Both the position numbers and the translations under genes were made by a program. 22,005 bases of DNA. Source: an uncultured Clostridium sp. GTDB taxonomy: Bacteria > Bacillota > Clostridia > TANB77 > CAG-508. Positions 16,077-22,005 of this stretch are shown in pieces; positions within the stretch are counted from its first letter, which is position 1; each line of letters opens with the position of its first letter. The notes beneath the pieces were generated by a model that saw only the letters and a program-made list of their open reading frames with translations, was not told the DNA's origin and did not search any database. The stretch is taken from positions 1 through 22,005 of the forward strand of contig USDF01000029.1 of NCBI GenBank assembly GCA_900553405.1, in the 5' to 3' direction.

Positions 16077-16643
16077 TTAATTGCGATTTTTTCTTTTTTT
16101 AATAATAACTGATGCTACTATAATTACAAGTAAAACTGCTATAATTGCAATTACACCTGGCCATCCAAGTATTGCTACAATTTTACTACCTAAAGACATT
16201 ATAATACCAGCTAATAAAACACCTAAAGCTACTGCAGTTACACTAGTTTTAAAATCTAAGTTTAAAAATGAAGCAGCTAATGTGCCTGTCCATGCACCAG
16301 TACCGGGTAAAGGAATACCAACAAATATTAGTAATGCCCAGAATATTCCGTTATTTCCAGCAGATTTCTTTAATTTTTCTCCACCTTTTTCACCTTTTTC
16401 TAAACACCATGTGAAAAATTTTCCTATTATTTTTTTATCTTTTCCCCACTCAAGTACCTTTCGTGCAAATAAGTAAATGATCGGTACAGGAAGCATATTT
16501 CCTATAATAGCTATAGGATAATATAAAAATATATTCAAACCTAAACCTTCTGCAATTGGAATAGCACCTCTTAATTCTACAATAGGTACTATACTTACAA
16601 AAAATACTATTAAATATTTTACAACAATTGGTAAAGTTGCCAT
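16077..16643 (-). CDS. COG2426 membrane protein (putative small multidrug export family)
   Basis: This 188-residue integral membrane protein is read on the minus strand from ATG 16643, with AAAGGAG (complement of 16652-16658) nine bases before it. It has about four to five hydrophobic helices, the ELRGAIP motif near residue 24, and a cytoplasmic Lys/Gly/Glu-rich loop around residues 68-93. It has a GIPLPGTGAWTG re-entrant-like glycine/proline motif near 110 and a KKRKNRN tail. These match the Pfam Sm_multidrug_ex family (PF06695, COG2426), whose export function is a name rather than a demonstrated activity. Length is typical. It is convergent with exoA and divergent from the zinc-ribbon operon. 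Confidence 0.88.
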   Translation of the reverse strand: MATLPIVVKYLIVFFVSIVPIVELRGAIPIAEGLGLNIFLYYPIAIIGNMLPVPIIYLFARKVLEWGKDKKIIGKFFTWCLEKGEKGGEKLKKSAGNNGIFWALLIFVGIPLPGTGAWTGTLAASFLNLDFKTSVTAVALGVLLAGIIMSLGSKIVAILGWPGVIAIIAVLLVIIVASVIIKKRKNRN

Positions 16644-16685
16644 TAAAAAAACTCCTTTGCTTTAATATAAATTTAAATCTCAAAC

Positions 16686-16714
16686 ATTGTACTATAAGAA
16701 ATGAAAAAAGTCTA
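16686..16714 (-). promoter_or_regulatory. Candidate promoter of the COG2426 gene
   Basis: On the minus strand TAGACT (complement of 16709-16714), a 17-nt spacer and TACAAT (complement of 16686-16691) lie about 43 nt before the ATG. An overlapping TATAGT is also present, so the exact -10 is uncertain. Confidence 0.4.
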
Positions 16715-16765
16715 CTATTTTCAAAAAAGAATATTAGAAAATTACTAAGAAAGATAACAGAATTT

Positions 16766-16821
16766 TCCTAGCTACCAAAAAAGTACATGAACCTTATTGT
16801 GTAATTTTGAGGTGACTAGGA
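16766..16821. repeat. Imperfect 11-bp inverted repeat between divergent genes
   Basis: TCCTAGCTACC (16766-16776) and GGTGACTAGGA (16811-16821) pair at nine of eleven positions across a 34-base gap. It lies between the two divergent promoters. Operator and small-RNA explanations are both open. Confidence 0.35.
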
Positions 16822-16855
16822 GATTTAGACAAAATATGCCAATATATAAAAAACA

Positions 16856-16885
16856 TTGACAAAATGTACTAAAAAATTATATTAT
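16856..16885 (+). promoter_or_regulatory. Sigma-A-type promoter of the Tim44/SPFH operon
   Basis: TTGACA (16856-16861) is followed by AT-rich -10 candidates TATATT (16-nt spacer) or TATTAT (16880-16885, 18-nt spacer). The operon start codon is 74 bases further on. Confidence 0.65.
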
Positions 16886-16945
16886 AAATATGTAAGGTAA
16901 AAGCATAAAAATATTATGCAAAGAATAAAAATTAAAAATGAAAGT

Positions 16946-16954
16946 AGGAGGTGA
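16946..16954 (+). promoter_or_regulatory. Full-consensus ribosome site
   Basis: AGGAGGTGA is a complete match to the 16S rRNA tail. It sets the start at ATG 16959 and excludes the in-frame ATG at 16938. Confidence 0.85.
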
Positions 16955-16958
16955 ACGA

Positions 16959-17879
16959 ATGAAAAAAATAAGAAATATAGCAATTATTTTATTATCTTTT
17001 ATAATAATAGGAATACATACATTGAGTTTTGCCGACGTTGGAAGCTTTGATAGGTATGATAGTGGAAGTTCATCATCAGATTGGGGTTCTAGCTCATCAG
17101 ACTGGGGTTCAAGTTCTTCAAGTTGGGATTGGGATGATGATTATAGCTCAAGTTCAGACTCAGGTTCCTTTGGAATAGGAATTGGAACAGTAATTTTTAT
17201 AATAATTGTAGCAATAATAATAAGTGCTAATTCTAAGAAAGGAAAAGGACAACAAAATTACAATGTTGCTCCAACACCAACTCGTCCAATGCCAATAGTA
17301 GATACAAGTAAATCACATATTTATGCAGAAGCTATTAAGAAATTTGATCCAAACTTCTCAGAAGAAAAAATGTTATCATTTGCAAAAGATTTATTTGTAA
17401 AATTACAAAATGCATGGACAGCAAGAGACTGGGAGCCAATGAGACCATTTGAAACAGAAAGCCTATTTGAACAACACAAAGCACAAGTTCAAGGTTATAT
17501 AGATACAAATCGTATTAATGTAATGGATAGAATAGCAGTAAATTACGCAGCTCTTTATAACTTCAGACAAGAAGGAGATAGAGATATATTAGAAATTGCA
17601 TTAAAATCTACAATGAAAGACTATATAATTGATGCAAAAACTCAACAACTTCTAGAAGGAAGCAAAACACAAGATAGAACGACAGTATATAAATTAACAT
17701 TTGAAAGAAAAACTGGTGTATTAACTCCAGAGGGAACAGCTAAAGTTAAAACAACAAATTGCCCAAACTGTGGAGCACCAACAGAAATTACATCTGCAGG
17801 AAAATGTCAATATTGCGGAAGTGTTATAACAACAGGAGCAAATACTTGGGTATTATCTGGCTTAGAGCCACTAAGATAA
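16959..17879 (+). CDS. Secreted/membrane Tim44-like domain protein with zinc ribbon
   Basis: From ATG 16959 the protein has 306 residues. Residues 1-25 are a signal peptide ending SFA. A Ser/Asp/Trp-rich stretch (about 35-70) contains three SSSSDWG-type repeats. Residues about 71-89 form a membrane helix with KKGKG after it. Residues about 110-255 resemble the Tim44-like/NTF2-like domain (PF04280): YAEAIKKFDPNFSEEKMLSF, a LQNAWTARDWEPMRP helix, and later strands rich in charged residues. A C-terminal zinc ribbon has CPNC (268/271) and CQYC (283/286). Similar proteins occur in Firmicutes next to SPFH or PspA-type genes. The orientation suggests that the Tim44 and zinc parts are cytoplasmic, which would need a signal-anchor pair. 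The next gene starts 29 bases after the stop, so they are an operon. Biochemical role unknown. Confidence 0.85.
   Translation: MKKIRNIAIILLSFIIIGIHTLSFADVGSFDRYDSGSSSSDWGSSSSDWGSSSSSWDWDDDYSSSSDSGSFGIGIGTVIFIIIVAIIISANSKKGKGQQNYNVAPTPTRPMPIVDTSKSHIYAEAIKKFDPNFSEEKMLSFAKDLFVKLQNAWTARDWEPMRPFETESLFEQHKAQVQGYIDTNRINVMDRIAVNYAALYNFRQEGDRDILEIALKSTMKDYIIDAKTQQLLEGSKTQDRTTVYKLTFERKTGVLTPEGTAKVKTTNCPNCGAPTEITSAGKCQYCGSVITTGANTWVLSGLEPLR
17067..17129 (+). repeat. Three 21-bp repeats coding SSSSDWG
   Basis: Three diverged copies of a 7-codon unit (AGTTCATCATCAGATTGGGG pattern) encode the Ser/Asp/Trp-rich segment just after the signal peptide. Codons vary between copies (TCA, AGT, TCT, AGC; GAT, GAC), so the repeat is kept at protein level rather than being recently copied. 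Confidence 0.75.
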
Positions 17880-17908
17880 AAATGACGAAAAATAAGGAGG
17901 AAAAAAAT

Positions 17909-19153
17909 ATGGGATTAATTAAAGCAGCAAAAGATGCTGTAGGAAGTACATTACATGATCAATGGAAAGAAGCAATTCGTTGCGAAAACATGACAAATGA
18001 TGTATTAATGGTAAAGAAAACAACACCTACAGGAGTTATTACTAACAAAAGTACAATTATAGTAGCACCTGGACAATGTGCTGTTATATATGATAATGGT
18101 AGGGTTATAGATGCTACTGCAGAAGATGGATTATATACATTTGATACTTCATCATCTCCATCATTCTTTGCAGGACAATTTGGAGCAGTATTTAAAGAAA
18201 TGTGGCAAAGATTTACATTTAATGGAGCAACAGCAAAAGAACAAGCTGTCTTCTTCTTTAATATTAAAGAAATTATGGATAATAAATTTGGAACACCTGC
18301 ACCAATACCATTCCAAGATTGGTCACATCCAATTCCAAACCAAATGACAAATACATTAACTCCATTAAGAGTTCAAATTAAATGTTTTGGTAAATTTACA
18401 TTTAGTATTATGGATCCAGCATTATTTATGCAAAAATTAGCAGGAACAGCTGATATATACAAAAAAGATCAAGTCGTAGAACAATTAAGAAGTGAAGTAA
18501 TAGCCGTATTCCAAAATGTAACAAATGAATTAGGAACTTCAAAATATAAAGTACCAGTACTTGAAATGCCAAGTCAAACAGACGAAATTAGACAAATGAT
18601 GGATGAAAAAGTATTTGACGAGAAAATTCGTGAAAGAGGAATTAAAATAGATAGTTTCGCTGTAGAATCTGTTACTTTAGATGCAGAATCTGAAAAGAAA
18701 ATAGATGACTATGAATTAAGCTCAAATGCATATATGCAACAAGGAAAAATGGTTAGTGCATATTCAGAAGCTGTTAAAAGCGCAGCTGAAAACAGCGGAG
18801 GAGCAATGAACGGATTTATGGGAATCGGAATGATGAACATGAATACTGGAAATGTAGTTGGAGGAGCAGTTTCTGGACCATGGAATAATACTGAAAATAG
18901 CAAAATGGATTTAAGCAAACAAGAAGAAGTAGTAGAAAAACCAGTTGAAGAAACAAAAACTGAAGAACCAGCAGTTGAAGAAGAAGCAAAAGAACCAGTT
19001 TCTAATAAATGGACTTGTGATTGTGGAAGCGAAAATGAAGGAAACTTCTGTACAAATTGCGGATCACCAAAGCCAAGAACTTGCAAAAAATGCAATAGTA
19101 AATTAGGTAAAGATTCAAAATTCTGTAGCAATTGTGGAGAAAAAGCTGAATAA
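17909..19153 (+). CDS. SPFH-domain protein with two C-terminal zinc ribbons
   Basis: From ATG 17909, with AAGGAGG (17894-17900), the protein has 414 residues. An in-frame open stretch runs further upstream to 17759, but that overlaps the previous gene and lacks a ribosome site. Residues about 25-300 form an SPFH/band-7 domain of the YdjI ('virion core protein') type: VAPGQCAVIYDNGRV, DGLYTFDT, FFNIKEIMDNKFGTP, RVQIKCFGKFTF, and a helical tail. A Met/Gly-rich segment (about 312-330) and an acidic EEPxxEE linker follow. The end has two ribbons: C370/C372/C381/C384 and C392/C395/C406/C409. In Bacillus subtilis the SPFH protein YdjI is encoded with PspA and zinc-ribbon YdjG in an envelope-stress operon. 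A related membrane-scaffold role is inferred here, but no pspA is in the window. Confidence 0.88.
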   Translation: MGLIKAAKDAVGSTLHDQWKEAIRCENMTNDVLMVKKTTPTGVITNKSTIIVAPGQCAVIYDNGRVIDATAEDGLYTFDTSSSPSFFAGQFGAVFKEMWQRFTFNGATAKEQAVFFFNIKEIMDNKFGTPAPIPFQDWSHPIPNQMTNTLTPLRVQIKCFGKFTFSIMDPALFMQKLAGTADIYKKDQVVEQLRSEVIAVFQNVTNELGTSKYKVPVLEMPSQTDEIRQMMDEKVFDEKIRERGIKIDSFAVESVTLDAESEKKIDDYELSSNAYMQQGKMVSAYSEAVKSAAENSGGAMNGFMGIGMMNMNTGNVVGGAVSGPWNNTENSKMDLSKQEEVVEKPVEETKTEEPAVEEEAKEPVSNKWTCDCGSENEGNFCTNCGSPKPRTCKKCNSKLGKDSKFCSNCGEKAE

Positions 19154-19171
19154 AAAATAAATATAAAAATA

Positions 19172-19198
19172 AAAAAATCCGCTATAGCGGATTTTTTG
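19172..19198 (+). terminator. Terminator of the Tim44/SPFH operon
   Basis: An 11-bp perfect stem (19172-19182 with 19187-19197), TATA loop and T run. Its symmetry also serves the minus-strand Fic gene that ends at 19214. Confidence 0.9.
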
Positions 19199-19213
19199 TT
19201 TTTAAAAAGTTTC

Positions 19214-20149
19214 TTATTTAATATCTATATAATATTTAATCATTTCAATATATTGATCTTGGGCATTTAAACAAGTATCAATTAAATATCCTTTTTCCTT
19301 ATTAGATTGATATTCGTTTAAGCCTCTATAATAAAATAATTTTTCATTATCTAAAATTATAAATGGTACAATATTATTTTTTAAACATTCTTTAAAAGCA
19401 ATTATTCTACCAATTCTTCCATTACCATCTTGAAACGGATGTATTTTTTCAAATTTTGCATGAAATTCAATTATTTCCTTTATAGTTATTTGATTTATAG
19501 AATTATACCATTCTAGCAATTTTTTCATATCTCTTTCTACGTTTTTAGGTTCAGTAGTTTTTAAACTGCCGACTTCGTTTGGAAGTTTCTTATAATCGCC
19601 AACAATAAACCACTCTTTTATACTATCTGATGTTCCTTCTTTTAAGATTTTATGAAATTCTTTTATCATTTTTTCAGTTAATTTTTTATCTGCTATGTCT
19701 AACATATAATCGACCAATTTAAAATGATTTGCAGTTTCTAAAATATCGTCTATACCTATAATAGTATCTTTTGAGGCTAATAAAGTGTTAGTTTCATAAA
19801 TATATCTAGTTTGATCTTCTGTAAGTTTACTTCCTTCTATGTGATTTGTATTATAAGCAAAACTGATTTGTGTATTATGATACAAATTACCTTTTAATTT
19901 CATATTTTTTTGTTCCCTTAATATGTCTAAAATATTTATTTTAGATACATCAAAATTATCGTCTTTTAGTAATTCGTCAATTGAAACATTAAATAGTTCA
20001 GATAAATTTTTTAATGATTCAATATTAGGTTCTAGAATTCCAGACTCATATTTTGAAATAGTTGTAGATTTAACTCCTAGTACTTCTGCAATTTCATTTT
20101 GAGTCATATTTAAGTTTTCTCTATATAATTTTATTTTTTCTCCTAACAT
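19214..20149 (-). CDS. XRE-type helix-turn-helix / Fic-domain protein
   Basis: From ATG 20149, with an AAAGGAG about 10 bases before it, it has 311 residues. A TTG at 20170 is in frame but would swallow the ribosome site. Residues 4-60 are a Cro/CI-type HTH (MTQNEIAEVLGVKSTTISKYESG). Residues 101-106 read TNHIEG, matching the (S/T)xxxE(G/N) inhibitory helix motif. Residues 237-248 are HPFQDGNGRIGR, the canonical catalytic Fic loop (HPFx(D/E)GNGRxxR). Fic proteins transfer AMP, or other NMPs, from nucleotides to hydroxyl side chains; the N-terminal inhibitory motif in cis marks it as class II. The HTH implies it also binds DNA, probably its own promoter. Target unknown. It lies between the SPFH operon and rpoB. 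Confidence 0.93.
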   Translation of the reverse strand: MLGEKIKLYRENLNMTQNEIAEVLGVKSTTISKYESGILEPNIESLKNLSELFNVSIDELLKDDNFDVSKINILDILREQKNMKLKGNLYHNTQISFAYNTNHIEGSKLTEDQTRYIYETNTLLASKDTIIGIDDILETANHFKLVDYMLDIADKKLTEKMIKEFHKILKEGTSDSIKEWFIVGDYKKLPNEVGSLKTTEPKNVERDMKKLLEWYNSINQITIKEIIEFHAKFEKIHPFQDGNGRIGRIIAFKECLKNNIVPFIILDNEKLFYYRGLNEYQSNKEKGYLIDTCLNAQDQYIEMIKYYIDIK

Positions 20150-20179
20150 AATATAAATACTCCTTTTCAATATAATTAT

Positions 20180-20188
20180 ATTATATCA
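20180..20188 (-). promoter_or_regulatory. Extended -10 promoter of the XRE-Fic gene
   Basis: On the minus strand TGATATAAT (complement of 20180-20188) is a perfect extended -10 (TG, one base, TATAAT). No good -35 is seen 17 bases upstream, as expected for extended -10 promoters. The ATG is 31 bases downstream, and AT-rich symmetry around 20171-20187 could hold the XRE operator. Confidence 0.65.
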
Positions 20189-20307
20189 CATTATTGCCAA
20201 AAAAGAAATAAAATAATCTAATATAATAAAAATATTTCTAAAAGAGAAAGTGTACTTAAAAACCATAAAAAACACCAAAAAAATATTAACAAATTGTCCG
20301 CAAAGTA

Positions 20308-20337
20308 TTGACAAGCCTAAGAAAAATAAAGTATACT
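20308..20337 (+). promoter_or_regulatory. Likely rpoB promoter
   Basis: TTGACA (20308-20313), an 18-base spacer and TATACT (20332-20337). No later promoter of similar quality is seen before the rpoB start, implying a leader of roughly 290 nt. Confidence 0.65.
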
Positions 20338-20422
20338 TAAATGGTATAAGCAAATTTTTGTCTTACAAAAGAATTAATCACGAAAATTTTATTAAAAAAG
20401 AAGAGGAATTGTTTTATTTTAA

Positions 20423-20473
20423 CTTACGGAAAACTTAACTTTAGGTAAGCAGCAAAGTTAAATTTTAAGTAAG
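20423..20473 (+). ncRNA. Structured hairpin in the rpoB leader
   Basis: Nested pairing: CTTAC (20423-20427) with GTAAG (20469-20473), AAAA (20430-20433) with TTTT (20463-20466), and TTAACTTT (20435-20442) with AAAGTTAA (20454-20461). The loop is 11 nt and contains GGTAAGCAGC. That is about 17 base pairs interrupted by one 2-by-2 and one 1-by-1 internal loop. No T-run follows, so it is not a standard terminator. It may be a cis-acting regulatory RNA element; no known family recognised. Confidence 0.45.
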
Positions 20474-20621
20474 AAAAATAAAAACAAGAGGGTCTTCTTT
20501 TACTTATAAATTTTATTCACAAAAGTGCATTTAATGTGAAAATAGATATATTTGAAACATTGAGAAACGATATTTAAGTTCGCAAAATGCTAAAAATTTA
20601 AGTCTGCTTTAAATTCAATAT

Positions 20622-20627
20622 AGGGGG
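20622..20627 (+). promoter_or_regulatory. Ribosome site supporting the TTG start of rpoB
   Basis: AGGGGG lies 9 bases before TTG 20637. A TAA at 20628-20630 is in frame, so no earlier start is possible, and the next in-frame ATG (20706) would remove a conserved N-terminal segment. Confidence 0.75.
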
Positions 20628-20636
20628 TAATTTGTT

Positions 20637-22005
20637 TTGGTAAAAGATATCAAACACGAAAAATGCACACGTAAAACGTTTGCAAAAATTGGTGACTTTA
20701 TTGAGATGCCAAACTTAATTAAAGTCCAAAAAGACTCTTACGATTGGTTTGTAGAAGAAGGATTAGGAGAAGTTTTACAAGATATATCTCCAATAGTAGA
20801 CTACTCTGGAAACCTTGTACTTGAGTTCTTTGATTATTACATGGAAGACAAAACAAAGTATTCTGTTGAAGAGGCAAAAGAAAGAGACGCAACATATTCA
20901 ACAAGATTACATGTAAAAGTACGTTTAATCAACCGTGAAACAGGCGAAATTAAAGAACAAGAAATTTATTTAGGAGACTTCCCATTAATGACAGAAAGTG
21001 GAACTTTCATCATAAATGGTGCAGAAAGAGTTGTAGTCAGCCAATTAGTACGTTCACCAGGATGTTACTATGCTTCTGAATTCGACAAAACAGGTAAAAA
21101 AATATTTACTTCAACTGTTATGCCAATTCGTGGTGCATGGATTGAATACGAAACAGATGGAAACGACGTATTCTGGGCAAGAGTTGATAGAACAAGAAAA
21201 ATACCAGTTACTTGTCTTTTAAGAGCAATTGGAATTGCTACAGACGAAGAAATGTTAGCTTTATTTGGAGACGAAGAAAAACTTAAAGCTACAATTCAAA
21301 AAGATACTATTAAAACTACAGATGAAGCTTTAATAGAAATTTACAAAAAATTAAGACCAGGTGAACTTCCAACTGTAGATGCTGCAAGAAACTTATTTAA
21401 TGGTTTATTCTTTGATGAAAGAAGATATGACTTAGCAAAAGTAGGTCGTTATAAATTTAATAAAAAATTAAGTTTAGCATCTAGAATTTCTGGAAAAGTA
21501 GCATTCGAAGACATTATTGATCCAACAACAGGTGAAGTATTAGTAGAAAAAGACAATGTTATTTCAGAAGAAATAGCAGAAGAAATACAAAATACAGGAC
21601 TAAACATTGTCGATGTTAAAGTTGGAGAAACAAAAGTTAGAATTATAGGAAATGGAACAGTAAATATCCACAAATTTGTAACAGATGTTGATATCTCAGA
21701 TTTACATTTCAAAGAAGAAGTAAATTATGAAGTACTAAAATCAATATTAGATACAACAGATAAAAAAGATTTACACAAAGTATTAAAAGAAAGAAAAGAA
21801 GAATTAATACCAAAACATATAACAAATGAAGATATAATTGCTTCAATTAGTTATTTATTAAACTTAGACCATGGACTAGGTGTAACAGATGATATAGACC
21901 ATTTAGGAAACAGACGTATTAGATGTGTTGGTGAATTATTACAAAATCAATTTAGAATTGGTTTAACAAGACTTGAAAGAGTAGTTCGTGAAAGAATGAC
22001 AATTC
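20637..22005 (+). CDS. rpoB: RNA polymerase beta subunit, N-terminal part (3' end outside window)
   Basis: A frame without stop runs from TTG 20637 to the window end, giving about 456 codons of a protein that is usually 1150-1250 residues. Family landmarks in order: FAKIGDFIEMPNLIKVQKDSY near residue 15, then DYYMEDKTKYS. GDFPLMTESGTFIINGAERV is followed by the hallmark SQLVRSPGCYY near residue 140. KLRPGELPT and FFDERRYDLAKVGRYKFN come next, then the DDIDHLGNRRIRCVGELLQNQFRIGLTRLERVVRERM block. The window stops just before the rifampicin-resistance region, so resistance cannot be judged. The protein forms the catalytic core of RNA polymerase with beta-prime. Codon use is slightly different from the neighbours (more CGT, GGT), typical of a highly expressed gene. 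It is not preceded by rplJ-rplL. Confidence 0.97.
   Translation, partial: MVKDIKHEKCTRKTFAKIGDFIEMPNLIKVQKDSYDWFVEEGLGEVLQDISPIVDYSGNLVLEFFDYYMEDKTKYSVEEAKERDATYSTRLHVKVRLINRETGEIKEQEIYLGDFPLMTESGTFIINGAERVVVSQLVRSPGCYYASEFDKTGKKIFTSTVMPIRGAWIEYETDGNDVFWARVDRTRKIPVTCLLRAIGIATDEEMLALFGDEEKLKATIQKDTIKTTDEALIEIYKKLRPGELPTVDAARNLFNGLFFDERRYDLAKVGRYKFNKKLSLASRISGKVAFEDIIDPTTGEVLVEKDNVISEEIAEEIQNTGLNIVDVKVGETKVRIIGNGTVNIHKFVTDVDISDLHFKEEVNYEVLKSILDTTDKKDLHKVLKERKEELIPKHITNEDIIASISYLLNLDHGLGVTDDIDHLGNRRIRCVGELLQNQFRIGLTRLERVVRERMTI

Larger units (their letters stand above)
20189..20636. other. Non-coding spacer and rpoB leader
   Basis: This is about 450 bases without a convincing gene. It holds a promoter at 20308-20337, a long imperfect hairpin at 20423-20473, a weaker TTCACA/TGTGAA inverted repeat (20516-20540) and two TTTAAGT copies (20573-20579, 20597-20603). 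The 62-codon frame at 20250-20438 is AT-rich, overlaps the promoter and ends inside the hairpin, so it was not called. Confidence 0.6.

Noticed and set aside
16081..16476. 131-codon plus-strand frame opposite the COG2426 gene
   Set aside because: Antisense shadow of a clear membrane-protein family member.
17067..17129. 21-bp repeats as a CRISPR-like or mobile repeat
   Set aside because: They are in frame, vary by synonymous changes and encode a Ser/Asp/Trp repeat of the protein.
17759..17908. N-terminal extension of the SPFH protein
   Set aside because: It would overlap the zinc-ribbon end of the previous gene, and a clean AAGGAGG precedes ATG 17909.
20250..20438. 62-codon GTG frame in the Fic-rpoB spacer
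   Set aside because: Lys/Asn-rich composition expected from AT-rich DNA, no proper ribosome site, contains a good promoter and ends inside the leader hairpin.

Overview
The window is AT-rich (roughly 30% GC by eye) and comes from a spore-forming clostridium-like Firmicute, probably an uncultured gut or anaerobe lineage. The support is a full-length SpoIIE, a tatD-yabE(rpfB)-like gene pair, strong AGGAGG-type ribosome sites, consensus sigma-A promoters, TTG/GTG starts and intrinsic terminators. The finer taxonomic placement is a guess.

Region 1 (1-7134) holds two very large, adjacent, co-directional surface-protein genes. The first is cut by the left edge of the window. Both are built from DUF11-like and SdrD/Cna-B-like beta domains and end in one membrane helix with a basic tail, without a canonical LPXTG motif. 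A perfect 15-bp stem terminator ends this unit. Region 2 (7146-8080) is a single membrane-anchored protein of unknown function with its own consensus promoter and terminator. Region 3 (8255-10860) is spoIIE, preceded by an AT-rich leader with a possible Spo0A-like box.

Region 4 (10851-12507) is a membrane-anchored WG-repeat protein followed by a GC-rich, REP-like palindromic element. Region 5 (12638-15169) carries acpS, tatD and an RpfB/YabE-like G5/3D-domain cell-wall protein. A second REP-like palindrome after it may also act as a terminator. Region 6 (15227-16714) has exonuclease III (exoA) converging on a COG2426 membrane protein, with a shared bidirectional terminator between them.

Region 7 (16856-19197) is a compact two-gene operon: a secreted or membrane Tim44-like zinc-ribbon protein, then an SPFH-domain protein with two C-terminal zinc ribbons. 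It resembles in type the envelope-stress SPFH/zinc-ribbon modules of Bacillus (ydjGHI). Region 8 (19214-20188, minus strand) is an XRE-Fic protein with both the catalytic Fic motif and an N-terminal inhibitory motif. Region 9 (20308-22005) is the 5' part of rpoB (TTG start), behind a leader of about 290 nt with a long imperfect hairpin. rplJ/rplL are not upstream.

No tRNA, rRNA, CRISPR array or complete mobile element was seen. The least explained parts are the SPFH/Tim44 zinc-ribbon pair, the LPXTG-less surface proteins, the rpoB leader, and the two REP-like palindromes.
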